Source of the DNA: Puniceibacterium sp. IMCC21224
GTDB lineage: Bacteria > Pseudomonadota > Alphaproteobacteria > Rhodobacterales > Rhodobacteraceae
Direction: 5' to 3'
DNA: 64,000 bases
Assembly: GCF_001038505.1 (NCBI RefSeq)
Contig: NZ_LDPY01000001.1
Span: 1,116,001 to 1,180,000 of the forward strand
Shown: positions 35,192-43,933 of the stretch, in pieces
Layout of the letters: every line of letters starts with the position of its first letter
Numbering within the stretch: the stretch's first letter is position 1
Notes under the pieces: generated by a model
What the model was told of the DNA's origin: nothing
The model's input: the letters and a program-made list of their open reading frames with translations, nothing else
Database searches by the model: none
Made by a program: the position numbers and the translations under genes

Positions 35192-35238
35192 AAATCATCG
35201 CCCCACACCCAGGCAGGCGGTGCCAATCGCCCGGTTAC

Positions 35239-35479
35239 CCTTCTTCGACGGCTGAAACCGGATGTAGAGACGCTCATTTCGCGTCATCTCATGCAGCGGG
35301 CCGAGGATGTGCATGTCACCGACGCGGCCCGCTGTCGCCTCAGCGAGCAGAAACCACCGGCGGGCCATCGTGCCTTCTCTGTGACACAACAGGAATTTCT
35401 CTGCGTCGGCGTCGCTCCAAGGTTCTGCACCACCCTTCTCGACATGTCCGCTCTTCACCTTGAAGACCGGGCTGTCGAT
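35239..35479 (-). pseudogene. Tyrosine integrase, middle part (interrupted)
   Basis: Upstream half of the broken integrase catalytic domain: WSDADAEKFL, then the region with the first catalytic Arg, FLLAEATAGRVGDMHILGP, and RLYIRFQPSKKG, where the IS66 duplication CCTTCTTC (35239-35246) begins. It continues in frame at 30982 after virtual removal of the IS. On its own upstream side, at about 35480, integrase sequence stops abruptly and IstA sequence begins, so the N-terminal SAM-like domain is lost. Confidence 0.8.
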
Positions 35480-36012
35480 CGGATAGGCGCGCAGAACGAA
35501 AGCCCGGCTGTGCGACAGCTTGATATGCGCCACTTGCAGCTTGGTGCGCTCGCCGCCGAGAACCGCAAAATCCTCGCTCCAGTCGAACTGGACGGCATCG
35601 CCAGGGTCAAAATGCAACGGCACAAAGGTCCCGCGCCCCGTCGTCTGCTGTTCACGCTGCCGATCTGCCCGCCACGATCGCGCAAAAGCCGCCACCCGGG
35701 CATAGGACCCGGTGAAGCCAAGCGCAGATCGGCGTGCAACTGGTTCACTTTGCGCCGCTGTTTGCGCGACTTTCCGGCTTCGGTCTTCCGCCGACCCGCC
35801 AGCTTCTCGGCAAAGGGGGCGATCTTACTTTGCCGTTCCGGCGTCGCGAATTTTGACCCGATGGTGTTCGCCCCTAAATGCTTGGTCACCGTATTGCGTG
35901 ACACGCCCGTAAGCCGTGCTATCTGCCGGATCGATAGCTTCTGCCGCAAATGCATCCGTCGGATGATGTTCAATAGTCCCATGTGGATCACTCCGTCGCC
36001 CCCTCCGCTCAC
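35480..36012 (-). pseudogene. istA: IS21-family IstA transposase, truncated and frameshifted
   Basis: N-terminal portion of IstA. The helix-turn-helix LSIRQIARLTGVSRNTVTKH is near residue 27 of the frame from 36012. After QLHADLR (near 35720) the frame changes, consistent with loss of four bases. The downstream frame has VAAFARSWRADRQREQQTTG, then VQFDWSEDFAVLGGERTKL with the first catalytic Asp, and ends at SHSRAFVLRAYP, joined directly to integrase sequence. The rest of istA and all of istB are missing. The fused frame continues through the integrase remnant and shows a deletion endpoint. Confidence 0.82.
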
Positions 36013-36032
36013 CGCTTCGAGGAAAGGTTCAC

Positions 36033-36094
36033 ATGGCTCAGTTCTCAGTGAAAATTATGCGCCTAAACTGCTCAGTTCTGGGTGAAAATCAACA
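36033..36094. repeat. IS21 terminal repeats, istA-proximal end
   Basis: GCTCAGTTCT followed by a GTGAAAAT-type block occurs twice (about 36034-36055 and 36070-36090), and the element end is ...AAAATCAACA at 36094. Tandem copies of such a motif next to istA, with a terminal CA, are typical IS21 ends. The opposite end of this IS21 is not present. Confidence 0.65.
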
Positions 36095-36598
36095 GCCATG
36101 GACACTGCCACGTCTGACATCCGAGCGGTGGAATTCACCCCAGGCAGCGCTGGCGATAGCCCTGTGCTACCGGAACTGCTCGGCCAGATCCCAGAGACCA
36201 CGGTCACCGCCTATGACACCCGCCGCTGTCACACCGCCATCATCGACCGCCAGGCCACTGCGATCATCCGGATCCGCAAGAATGGTCGGCCCTGGAAAGA
36301 GGACTGTCCGGCAGCCCGAGCCCGCAACGACACCCTGCGCGCTACACGGCATTATGGCCGGGCGTTCTGGAAACGCTGGGCCGGATACCACACCCGAAGT
36401 CGAATCGAAGCGAAGATGCGTTGCCTCAAGGCTTTCGGTGAACGCATCGCGGCAAGAGACCCCGACCGCCAAGCTGCAGAAATCCAGATCCGCGTCGCCC
36501 TGATGAACCGCTTCTCCGCCCTCGGCACTGCCGAGATCGTTTGCGTGGCATGACGTCAGTCGGGAAAGGGGAAGTCACGCCTCAGTCGTAAATTGCGC
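36095..36598 (+). pseudogene. IS5-family transposase remnant
   Basis: C-terminal half of an IS5-type DDE transposase, with reading frame 36098-36553. It includes DSPVLPELLGQIPE, YDTRRCHTAIIDR, IRKNGRPWKEDCPAARAR and the Glu-containing SRIEAKMRCLKAFGERIAAR. The segment expected to carry the second catalytic Asp (Thr-Ala-Asp-Gly-Ala-Tyr) reads TVTAYDT, so three or more residues are deleted. The N-terminal half is absent at 36095, exactly where the IS21 end lies, so IS21 apparently landed in this IS5. The right IS5 end follows the stop (GGGAAAGGGGAAGTCACGCC region). Confidence 0.75.
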
Positions 36599-36602
36599 AA
36601 CA

Positions 36603-36740
36603 ATGCCACAGTTGTCGCTGGATTTTGTCTCAGATCAACTGACAGATGGGCGGCGGTTTCCGACGCCGACCGTGGTCGACAAGCGCACCGTGAATATCGG
36701 TCGCTCGTCGCCGACACATCCCCGTCCGGCGCCCCATGAC
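36603..36740 (+). pseudogene. Scrap of an IS3-family OrfB
   Basis: About 45 codons resembling the catalytic start of an IS3 transposase: LSLDFVSDQLTDGRRF then a mutated TVVD segment. It continues in a shifted frame over bases resembling the Val-Ala-Asp-Thr-Ser block (36705-36730). No start, second Asp or Glu remains. From 36740 to 36881 I see no gene; a CTTGGGGGCAA motif at 36821-36831 resembles the IS3 end at 63520 in reverse. This accounts for the gene-free stretch between the IS remnants and fsa. Confidence 0.6.
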
Positions 36741-36848
36741 CAGCCCCCTTTGCACAAACGAGCTAACTGCGCAAAGCTGAACACCAGAGTTTCGTTCAGG
36801 TTGGATAAAACTTGGGGGCAACGTCAAATTTTGGCACCCTGCTAGGGC

Positions 36849-36873
36849 GCGCGGCCTCGGAAGAGAGCCGCGC
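36849..36873 (-). terminator. Possible terminator of fsa
   Basis: GCGCGGC (36849-36855) pairs with GCCGCGC (36867-36873) around 11 bases, 9 bases beyond the fsa stop. There is no T-run on the minus strand, so termination efficiency is doubtful. Confidence 0.35.
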
Positions 36874-36881
36874 TGCAAGTC

Positions 36882-37535
36882 TCAGACGATTTTGATATTG
36901 GCCTTGGCGGCGTCCTTGACGAATTGGTCCAGACCCTTGTCGGTCAGCACATGGTTCGCCATCGCCTTGATTACATTTGGGGGGGCGGTGCAGACATCGG
37001 CGCCGATCTTGGCGCATTCCGACATGTGATTGGCGGTGCGGATCGACGCGGCAAGGATCTGCGTCTCGAATCCATAATTGTCGTAGATGATGCGGATGTC
37101 CGAGATCAGCTCGAGTCCGTCCATGTTCAGATCGTCCAGACGCCCGATAAACGGCGAGATGAATGTCGCGCCCGCCTTGGCCGCCAGCAGCGCCTGATTG
37201 GCGGAAAAGCACAGCGTGACGTTGACCATATTGCCCTCGTCCGACAGAACCTTGCACGCCTTGAGGCCGTCCCAGGTCAGCGGCACTTTGACCGCGATGT
37301 TCGGCGCGATTTCGGCCAGCTTGCGGCCCTCATTGATCATCGATTCAGCGTCCAGCGCGATCACTTCGGCCGAGACGGGGCCAGAGACCAGGTCGCAGAT
37401 CTCTTTGGTGACTTCGAGGATGTCGCGTCCGGATTTCAGAATCAGTGACGGGTTTGTGGTTACCCCGTCCACCATGCCAAGTGCGTTCAGTTCGGCGATG
37501 GCGTCGATTTCGGCGGTGTCTACGAAGAATTTCAT
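36882..37535 (-). CDS. fsa: Fructose-6-phosphate aldolase / TalC-type transaldolase
   Basis: 217-residue small transaldolase, cytoplasmic, handling C3 transfer in the pentose phosphate pathway. The family start [10 protein letters not shown], the block TTNPSLI (residues 26-32), and the Schiff-base Lys83 in [11 protein letters not shown] are present, with [11 protein letters not shown] further on. Start at 37535 gives the universal N-terminus and is preceded by GAGGAGCG; the longer frame is not real. Whether it is a true transaldolase or a fructose-6-phosphate aldolase cannot be decided without active-site modelling. It diverges from priA. Confidence 0.92.
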   Translation of the reverse strand: MKFFVDTAEIDAIAELNALGMVDGVTTNPSLILKSGRDILEVTKEICDLVSGPVSAEVIALDAESMINEGRKLAEIAPNIAVKVPLTWDGLKACKVLSDEGNMVNVTLCFSANQALLAAKAGATFISPFIGRLDDLNMDGLELISDIRIIYDNYGFETQILAASIRTANHMSECAKIGADVCTAPPNVIKAMANHVLTDKGLDQFVKDAAKANIKIV

Positions 37536-37638
37536 ACTGCGCTCCTCTGCGTTGCTTGGCAATTGGTTGGCGCTGTCATACCCCAGAGTCACGGCCACAG
37601 GAACCCCAATCCTGATTGCGCTAACATGAAAGGCCCCC

Positions 37639-39831
37639 ATGCCCCCGAGCTTCTTTGACCAAGGCGCGACAATTGCGGTGCTGACGGCGCAACCGCTGGA
37701 CAAGACGCTGGATTACCGCGCGCCCGAGGGCGGCTGCTTCCTCGGCGCGTTTGTCGAGGTGCCGTTGGGCCCGCGCAAGGTGGTGGGCGTGGTCTGGGGT
37801 CCTGGAACCGGTGACTGGGACCGGGCCAAGCTGCGCGCGGTGATCAGGGTGCTGGACGCGGCACCGATGCGCGATGAGCTGCGCAGCTTCCTTGAACGGG
37901 CGGGCGACTATACGCTGACGCCGCTGCCTGCGATGCTGCGGCTTTGTACACGGGCACCGGGGCTGGGTGACCCGCCGTCGATGCGCAAGGTGTACAGGTT
38001 GGGGCAGGGCGCTGCGGATCGCATGACCGATGCCCGTACCCGCGTGCTCGCGGTATTGCGCGATCTGGGCGGGCTGTCACTGACCCTGGGCGAGCTGGCC
38101 GAGGCGGCGGGCGTGACAACAAGTGTGGTCAAGGGGCTGGTCAAGTTCGGCGCCGTTCAGGAAGAAGAGAGCCCGCGCGACACGCCGTTTCCCGTGCTCG
38201 ACCCCGCGTATGGTGGCAAGGAACTGACCGGCGATCAGGCGGCAGGGGCCGAACGGTTGCGCGAAGGGCTGCGCATGGGCGGCTATGGCACCGTTTTGCT
38301 GCGCGGCGTCACCGGGTCGGGCAAGACCGAGGTGTATCTTGAGGCGGTGGCGGAATGTCTGGCGCAGGGCCGTCAGGCGTTAGTACTGTTGCCTGAAATT
38401 TCGCTGACCGCGGAATTCCTGACGCGGGTTCAGGCGCGGTTCGGCGCGCGCCCCGCCGAATGGCATTCCGGCGTGACCATGACCGAACGCCGCCGGGTCT
38501 GGAAAATGGTGGGCGAGGGCAAGGTGCAGTTCGTCGCCGGAGCACGCTCTGCCCTGTTCCTGCCGTTTCGCGATTTGGGCCTGATCGTCGTGGATGAGGA
38601 ACACGACACCTCATACAAGCAGGAAGAGGGTGTACTGTACAACGCCCGCGACATGGCGGTGCTGCGCGCGTCGATTTGCGGCGCACGTGTGGTGCTCGCC
38701 TCGGCCACCCCTAGCTTGGAAAGCTGGGCCAACGCCGAGACGGGCAAATACGAGCGGATCGAACTGACCTCGCGTTTCGGTGCGGCTGTCCTGCCCGAGA
38801 TGCGCGCCATCGACATGCGGGCCGAGGATCTGCCGGGCAATAAATGGGTTTCGCCCACCCTGAGGCGGGCAATCGAGGTGCGGCTGGAACAGGGCGAGCA
38901 GTCATTGCTGTTCCTCAACCGGCGTGGCTATGCGCCAGTGACGATCTGCCGGGCTTGTGGGTTTCAGATCGGATGCGACCATTGTGATGCGCGGATGGTT
39001 GAACATCGGTTCCTTAAACGGCTGGTCTGTCATCAATGCGGAGAGAGCAAGCCGGTGCCGACCAAATGTCCGTCCTGCGAGGCCGAGGATCGGTTATCCG
39101 CCGTTGGTCCCGGCGTTGAGCGGTTGGGCGAAGAGGTCACCGAGTTGTTTCCGCAGGCGCGGGTCGCAGTGCTGTCGTCAGACATGTACGGATCGGCCCG
39201 CGCCATGAAGGCCGAGATTGAGGGGATCGCCGAAGGGTCGGCGGATATCATCATCGGCACGCAGCTTGTGGCCAAGGGGCACAATTTTCCGCTGCTGACG
39301 CTGGTTGGGGTAATCGACGCCGACCTTGGGTTGCAGGGCTCGGATCTGCGCGCCGCCGAACGCACGTTTCAACTGATGCGCCAGGTGGCCGGGCGGGCCG
39401 GGCGGGCGGAAAAGCCGGGTATCGCGCTGATGCAGACCTTTCAACCCGAACATCCGGTGATCCGCGCCATCCTCGGTGGTGACGAGGAACGGTTCTGGCG
39501 CGCCGAAGCCGAAGAACGCCGTGCCGCTGGGGTGCCGCCCTATGGCCGAATGGCCGGGATCATTCTGAGTTCGACCGAGGTGCAGGAAATCTTTGACCTT
39601 GGCAATGCGCTGGCACGGCAGGACGACGCGCTGCGCAAAGTGGGCGCGCAGGTCTTTGGCCCTGCGCCGGCACCAATTGCACGGGTGCGCGGGCGGCATC
39701 GGGTAAGGTTGCTGGTCAAGGCGCCAAAGGGCGCTCCGCTGCAATCCGCGCTGCTGGCCTGGACCGGGCAGTTCCGTTTGCGCGGGCAAATCCGCATGGC
39801 AATCGATATCGACCCTCAAAGCTTTTACTGA
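37639..39831 (+). CDS. priA: Primosomal replication restart helicase PriA
   Basis: 730-residue helicase that reloads the replisome at collapsed forks. The N-terminal 3'-DNA-binding domain starts [17 protein letters not shown]. Walker A is [13 protein letters not shown], the DEAD-like box is [12 protein letters not shown], and SATPSLES follows. Zinc cysteines lie in [19 protein letters not shown] and CPSCEAE. Helicase motifs V and VI include [12 protein letters not shown] and QVAGRAGR. Length and motif order are normal. Confidence 0.95.
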   Translation: MPPSFFDQGATIAVLTAQPLDKTLDYRAPEGGCFLGAFVEVPLGPRKVVGVVWGPGTGDWDRAKLRAVIRVLDAAPMRDELRSFLERAGDYTLTPLPAMLRLCTRAPGLGDPPSMRKVYRLGQGAADRMTDARTRVLAVLRDLGGLSLTLGELAEAAGVTTSVVKGLVKFGAVQEEESPRDTPFPVLDPAYGGKELTGDQAAGAERLREGLRMGGYGTVLLRGVTGSGKTEVYLEAVAECLAQGRQALVLLPEISLTAEFLTRVQARFGARPAEWHSGVTMTERRRVWKMVGEGKVQFVAGARSALFLPFRDLGLIVVDEEHDTSYKQEEGVLYNARDMAVLRASICGARVVLASATPSLESWANAETGKYERIELTSRFGAAVLPEMRAIDMRAEDLPGNKWVSPTLRRAIEVRLEQGEQSLLFLNRRGYAPVTICRACGFQIGCDHCDARMVEHRFLKRLVCHQCGESKPVPTKCPSCEAEDRLSAVGPGVERLGEEVTELFPQARVAVLSSDMYGSARAMKAEIEGIAEGSADIIIGTQLVAKGHNFPLLTLVGVIDADLGLQGSDLRAAERTFQLMRQVAGRAGRAEKPGIALMQTFQPEHPVIRAILGGDEERFWRAEAEERRAAGVPPYGRMAGIILSSTEVQEIFDLGNALARQDDALRKVGAQVFGPAPAPIARVRGRHRVRLLVKAPKGAPLQSALLAWTGQFRLRGQIRMAIDIDPQSFY

Positions 39832-39957
39832 TGTCATCGCGGGTCTGCCCCGCAGTGGCGCGCAGGATTCGACATGCGTGTCGATCTAAGACGCTAAAAA
39901 CGGGTTCTTTCCTGCTGGTGCCTTGTTTGTCTGTGGCCGCCCCTCTACATCTCGGGC

Positions 39958-40755
39958 ATGAAACGCTGGATCCCTTTTGTGAAATCCGACCCGGTTGTGT
40001 CGGTTGTCCGCCTGCAAGGCACCATCGGCATGGGTGGGCGCGGTGCGCTGAACGATTCCGGCCTGCGCAGCTTGTTTGAAAAGGCCTTTCGCAAGGGAAA
40101 ACCGGACGCTGTTGCTCTAGAGATCAATTCTCCTGGCGGCTCGCCGGTGCAATCGTCGCTGATTGGCAGCCGTATCAGGCGGCTCGCTGACGAAACCGGA
40201 GTCCCGGTCTTTGCCTTTGTCGAGGATGTGGCCGCGTCGGGCGGATACTGGCTGGCTTCGGCCGCGGACGAGATCTATGCCGACAGCAGCTCGATCCTTG
40301 GCTCTATCGGTGTCATTTCTTCCGGTTTCGGCGCGCAGGTGTTTCTGGCGCGGCAGGGGATCGAGCGGCGGGTGCATACTGCGGGAAAATCGAAATCCAT
40401 GCTCGATCCGTTCCGTCCCGAAACCGAAGAGGATATCGCCCGGCTGAACCGGCTTCTGGGTCAGTTGCACGACAACTTTATCAACCATGTGCGCAGCCGT
40501 CGCGGTGACAAACTGGCCGCAGACCCGGATCTGTTCACGGGAGAGGTCTGGATCGGCGAAAGTGCCGTGCGGGTCGGTCTGGCTGATGGTGTGGGTCATT
40601 TGTTGCCAGTGATGAAGGAGCGCTTTGGCGACAAGGTGAAATTCCGCCGCTTTGAGATGCGCAAGCCGCTGTTTTTGCGGTTTGGCGCCCAAATGACGCA
40701 GGATGCCATAGCCGGGATCGAAGAGCGTGCGGATTTCGCGCGCTTCGGGTTGTGA
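39958..40755 (+). CDS. S49-family serine peptidase (SohB/SppA-like)
   Basis: 265-residue signal-peptide-peptidase-type protease. The conserved INSPGGSPVQSSLIG loop and the catalytic Ser in VEDVAASGGYWLAS are visible, followed by YADSSSILGSIGVI. It is short and lacks an obvious N-terminal membrane helix, so it belongs to the small S49 group rather than long SppA. It would degrade remnant signal peptides or membrane protein fragments. A 55-residue membrane/zinc-ribbon protein begins one base after its stop and may be a partner. Confidence 0.88.
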   Translation: MKRWIPFVKSDPVVSVVRLQGTIGMGGRGALNDSGLRSLFEKAFRKGKPDAVALEINSPGGSPVQSSLIGSRIRRLADETGVPVFAFVEDVAASGGYWLASAADEIYADSSSILGSIGVISSGFGAQVFLARQGIERRVHTAGKSKSMLDPFRPETEEDIARLNRLLGQLHDNFINHVRSRRGDKLAADPDLFTGEVWIGESAVRVGLADGVGHLLPVMKERFGDKVKFRRFEMRKPLFLRFGAQMTQDAIAGIEERADFARFGL

Positions 40756-40756
40756 C

Positions 40757-40924
40757 GTGATCGTCAAGATTGTCAGCCTGTTTCTGCTCGGCATGGCTGT
40801 GCTGGCGATGTTTGGCAAACTGCGCGTGCCGGGAGCACGACGCCTGAGCGATCGGAAATGCCAGCGATGCGGACGCTATCGGATCGGACGCAGCCCGTGC
40901 GCCTGTGGTCACAAAAAAGGCTAG
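40757..40924 (+). CDS. Small membrane protein with C-terminal zinc ribbon
   Basis: 55-residue protein starting at GTG 40757, one base after the protease stop. A single helix (IVKIVSLFLLGMAVLAMFG) is followed by a basic linker and four cysteines in CQRCGRYRIGRSPCACG, which look like a compact zinc ribbon. The tight spacing implies translational coupling with the S49 protease, suggesting an adaptor or regulator in the membrane. Function is not known. A longer frame from 40727 would overlap the protease. Confidence 0.65.
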   Translation: MIVKIVSLFLLGMAVLAMFGKLRVPGARRLSDRKCQRCGRYRIGRSPCACGHKKG

Positions 40925-40946
40925 GATGGTCCGGCCCGAAAGTGCG

Positions 40947-40973
40947 GCCGCCGATTTTGTTTTGGCGGCTTTG
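40947..40973 (+). terminator. Terminator-like hairpin
   Basis: GCCGCC (40947-40952) pairs with GGCGGC (40964-40969) around 11 T-rich bases, followed by TTTG. It lies 22 bases after the small zinc-ribbon gene and may end the S49 operon. Confidence 0.45.
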
Positions 40974-41030
40974 TGCTGACAGCGCTCTATCTAATATATG
41001 TGGCGAGTGTTCTGAGTTTGGGATCAAAAG

Positions 41031-41693
41031 ATGCGCGCATTGGTGATAGGCGGTGAGACGGGTCCGGGCTGGGCAGCGGCACGGTATTTGGCGGCGCGTG
41101 GTTATGATGTGGCTGTGCAGCACGCGGGTACTGCCGCGTCAATGATGCAGCTGCTGAACGAGATTCGGGCACTCGGGCGGCGGGCCGTGGCCGTCACCGA
41201 GGACCAGTCCAACATTGGGGCGTGTGCCGGACCGGTTGCCCGCGCGGCCGCAGCGTTGGGTGGTCCTGTAACATGTTTGGTCCATGCGGATACGACAGGT
41301 GTTTCTGGCGCTCTGCCAGAGCAGGGGGGCACGCTGGCTCTGACGCAGCAACTTGCGGCACAGATGGGGCCTGCGTGCGTCGATGCGCAGGGCGAGCGTC
41401 GGGCACAGGCGTCAATGATCATCCTGATTGATCGTGGTTGCGCGGGGCGGGGCGCAGCGCGGCCTGCCACTGATCAGGCCCGCCATGCGCTGACACAGTT
41501 AACCCAGACAGCGGCGCTGGCTTTTGCGCCCGCTATACGAGTGAATGCCATCGGGATCGATGCTGTTCAGCCTGGCCGAACGGGGCTGTCGGGCGGGTAT
41601 GACGACGCAGATTTTGACGACCTGCTGGCGGCGCTGGGCTATCTGGACGATTCGCACGCCGTGACGGGTCAGATGCTCTGCGTGAGGGTCTAG
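41031..41693 (+). CDS. Degenerate short-chain dehydrogenase-like protein
   Basis: 220-residue SDR-fold protein. A Rossmann start is recognisable (ALVIGGETGPGWAAARYLAA) and the late block IRVNAIGIDAVQPG matches the SDR segment that normally reads VNAIAPG. The catalytic Tyr-x-x-x-Lys is not there: the aligned stretch is TDQARHALTQL, with Thr and Arg at those sites. The usual NAG motif is VHAD. It may bind a nucleotide without SDR chemistry, or be a FolM/PTR1-like remnant. It lies upstream of uvrC with a 348-base gap. An alternative is a diverged pteridine reductase. Confidence 0.6.
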   Translation: MRALVIGGETGPGWAAARYLAARGYDVAVQHAGTAASMMQLLNEIRALGRRAVAVTEDQSNIGACAGPVARAAAALGGPVTCLVHADTTGVSGALPEQGGTLALTQQLAAQMGPACVDAQGERRAQASMIILIDRGCAGRGAARPATDQARHALTQLTQTAALAFAPAIRVNAIGIDAVQPGRTGLSGGYDDADFDDLLAALGYLDDSHAVTGQMLCVRV

Positions 41694-42041
41694 GGATATC
41701 GTATGACGGTATACGCGCTCGGCGGGACGCCGCCGGGTGCCGCGACGGAAAGTTGTGCACCGTGTTAATAATTGTTACGAGAGCGTTACAAATCCTTCAA
41801 TAAAATCAGTTGCTTGCATGTGCCTTGACATAATTTTCTTTAAAATCAGATTGTTATAGTTTCGCTTAAAAATCGGGCAGATCAGCGAAGCCAGCCGAAA
41901 CCATAGAAGAATTCGGATTCGGCAAATCTTGTGCGCAGACTTGTCCACAGGAACGGTGGATGTCTTCAGTCTTGCGCGCTGGAACGAGACAGTGCAGCGA
42001 AGGGAGAGAATCAGTGTTGAAATGGTGGATTGACAGCGGCG
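41694..42041 (+). promoter_or_regulatory. AT-rich leader upstream of uvrC
   Basis: 348 bases without a gene. The stretch 41760-41880 is markedly AT-rich compared with its surroundings and contains TTGACA at 41825-41830 and TATAGT at 41855-41860, too far apart (24 bases) for one promoter, so at least one other element would be needed. I see no RNA motif. The promoter of uvrC is probably here. Confidence 0.4.
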
Positions 42042-43916
42042 ATGACAACAGGACTTGACACCGGCTCAGAGGCCCCGCTGACCGGGTACAACTGCATACA
42101 TTCCTACCTCAGGACTTTGGAAACTTCCCCCGGCGTATACCGTATGCTGGATGCGGAAAGCCGGGTGCTTTATGTCGGCAAGGCGCGCAACCTGCGCGCG
42201 CGCGTCAGCAACTATGCACGACCCACCGGACATTCAGGACGCATCGCGCGGATGATCCGCGAGACAGCGTCGATGATGTTCCTGACCACCCGCACCGAGA
42301 CCGAGGCGTTGCTGCTAGAACAGAACCTGATCAAGCAGCTCAAGCCGCGCTACAATGTGCTGCTGCGCGACGACAAGAGTTTTCCCAATATCCTGATGAC
42401 GGATCACACCTATCCGCAGATTACCAAGCATCGTGGTTCAAAAAAGGACAAGGGTCAGTATTTTGGTCCCTTTGCCAGCGCAGGGGCTGTGAACCGGACG
42501 CTGAATCAGCTGCAAAAGGTGTTCCTGCTGCGCAACTGCGCTGACACCATGTTCGAAGGGCGCACGCGTCCCTGTCTGCAGCATCAGATCAAACGGTGCT
42601 CCGCCCCGTGCGTCGGCAAGATCTCAGAGGCGGATTATGCGACAACAGTGCGCGATGCGATGCAATTTCTGCAAGGCAAGAGCACGCATATCCAGGCGAC
42701 GCTGGCGACCCAGATGTCCGAGGCCTCCGACGCGATGGAGTTCGAACGCGCGGCGGCGTTGCGCGACCGGATTCGCGCGCTGACGCAGGTGCAGACTGCG
42801 CAAGGGATCAACCCGCGCGGCGTCACCGAGGCGGACGTGATTGCACTGCATCTCGAAGGCGGTCAGGCCTGCGTTCAGGTGTTTTTCATCCGTGCCAACC
42901 AGAACTGGGGCAATCGCGACTTTTATCCGCGTGTCGGCCCGGATGTGGACGAGGCTGAGGTGCTTGAGGCCTTTGTTGGTCAGTTCTACGACACCAAGGA
43001 ACCGGCGCGGTTGTTGTTGCTGAGCCACCCGATCGAGAACACCGATCTGATGGAGGACGCGCTGAGCGGGAAGCTGGGCCGCCGGGTCGAGATCGCGGTA
43101 CCGCAGCGGGGTGAAAAAGCCGAGCTGATGGAAGGGGCTGCACGCAACGCCCGCGAAAGTCTGGCCCGCCGCATGGCCGAAACGGCGACACAAGGCAAAC
43201 TGCTCAGGGGGCTAGCCGAAGCTTTTGGACTGAACGCACCGCCGGGGCGGATCGAAGTTTACGACAACAGCCATATTCAGGGCACCAACGCTGTCGGCGG
43301 GATGATTGTGGCAGGGGCCGAGGGGTTCCTGAAGAACCAGTATCGCAAGTTCAACATCCGGGGTGACGATCTGGTGCCAGGCGACGATTTCGGCATGATG
43401 AAAGAGGTGTTGTCGCGCCGGTTCAAACGCTTGCTCAAGGAAGACCCGGACCGGGATAAAGGGTTGTGGCCGGATCTGTTGCTGATCGACGGTGGCGCCG
43501 GGCAGGTGTCGGCGGTGGCGTCGATCATGCAAGAACACGGGGTCGAGGATATTCCGATGGTCGGTGTCGCCAAGGGGGTGGACCGTGACGCCGGAAAAGA
43601 GGAATTCCATCGCGTGGGCCAACGCCCCTTTGCCCTGCGCCACAATGATCCGGTGCTGTATTTTGTGCAGCGTTTACGCGACGAGGCGCACCGCTTTGCC
43701 ATTGGCACCCATCGCGCGCGCCGCTCCAAGTCAGTGGGTGCGACGCCGCTGGATGATGTGCCGGGCGTCGGTGCCGCCCGCAAGCGGTCGTTGTTGGCGC
43801 ATTTTGGCTCGGCCAAGGCAGTGAGCCGCGCCAACCTTGCTGATCTGCGCGCGGTCGATGGCGTGTCCGAGGCGCTGGCAGAACGGATCTACGGCTTTTT
43901 TCACGAGCAGGGCTGA
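42042..43916 (+). CDS. uvrC: Excinuclease ABC subunit C
   Basis: 624-residue nuclease that makes both incisions in nucleotide excision repair. The GIY-YIG domain is at the N-terminus (SPGVYRMLD then [18 protein letters not shown]). The UvrB-binding UVR segment is near residues 205-240 ([20 protein letters not shown]). The RNase H-like endonuclease domain begins around [19 protein letters not shown], and C-terminal helix-hairpin-helix motifs end with [23 protein letters not shown] at 42042 is used; a TTG four codons earlier is in frame. Neither has a strong ribosome site. Confidence 0.94.
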   Translation: MTTGLDTGSEAPLTGYNCIHSYLRTLETSPGVYRMLDAESRVLYVGKARNLRARVSNYARPTGHSGRIARMIRETASMMFLTTRTETEALLLEQNLIKQLKPRYNVLLRDDKSFPNILMTDHTYPQITKHRGSKKDKGQYFGPFASAGAVNRTLNQLQKVFLLRNCADTMFEGRTRPCLQHQIKRCSAPCVGKISEADYATTVRDAMQFLQGKSTHIQATLATQMSEASDAMEFERAAALRDRIRALTQVQTAQGINPRGVTEADVIALHLEGGQACVQVFFIRANQNWGNRDFYPRVGPDVDEAEVLEAFVGQFYDTKEPARLLLLSHPIENTDLMEDALSGKLGRRVEIAVPQRGEKAELMEGAARNARESLARRMAETATQGKLLRGLAEAFGLNAPPGRIEVYDNSHIQGTNAVGGMIVAGAEGFLKNQYRKFNIRGDDLVPGDDFGMMKEVLSRRFKRLLKEDPDRDKGLWPDLLLIDGGAGQVSAVASIMQEHGVEDIPMVGVAKGVDRDAGKEEFHRVGQRPFALRHNDPVLYFVQRLRDEAHRFAIGTHRARRSKSVGATPLDDVPGVGAARKRSLLAHFGSAKAVSRANLADLRAVDGVSEALAERIYGFFHEQG

Positions 43917-43933
43917 TTGCGCGGTGCGGGGGA

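Larger units (their letters stand above)
30991..35238 (-). mobile_element. IS66-family insertion sequence with nested insertions
   Basis: 4248-base element with imperfect terminal inverted repeats: left GTAATCATGC... (30991-31012) and right, on the opposite strand, GTAACCGGGC... (35238-35217), matching at 16 of 22 positions and both beginning GTAA as usual for IS66. Flanking 8-bp duplications CCTTCTTC prove a discrete insertion. It carries tnpA, tnpB and a disrupted tnpC on the minus strand. Its left end has been invaded by an IS1-like remnant and an IS3 element (about 31017-32655), explaining the extra 1.65 kb over a normal IS66 of about 2.6 kb. It lies inside the tRNA-Glu integrase gene. 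Confidence 0.88.

Noticed and set aside
30991..35238. Composite transposon made of two IS66 copies
   Set aside because: Only one set of tnpA/B/C and one pair of ends with one target duplication exist; the other ISs are nested, not flanking.
36554..36881. Right attachment site (copy of the tRNA-Glu 3' end)
   Set aside because: No match to the last 20 bases of the tRNA was seen by eye.
41825..41860. Single sigma-70 promoter from TTGACA and TATAGT
   Set aside because: The hexamers are 24 bases apart, too far for one promoter.
42030..42041. TTG start four codons upstream for uvrC
   Set aside because: Possible, but ATG at 42042 is a commoner start codon and neither has a stronger ribosome site.
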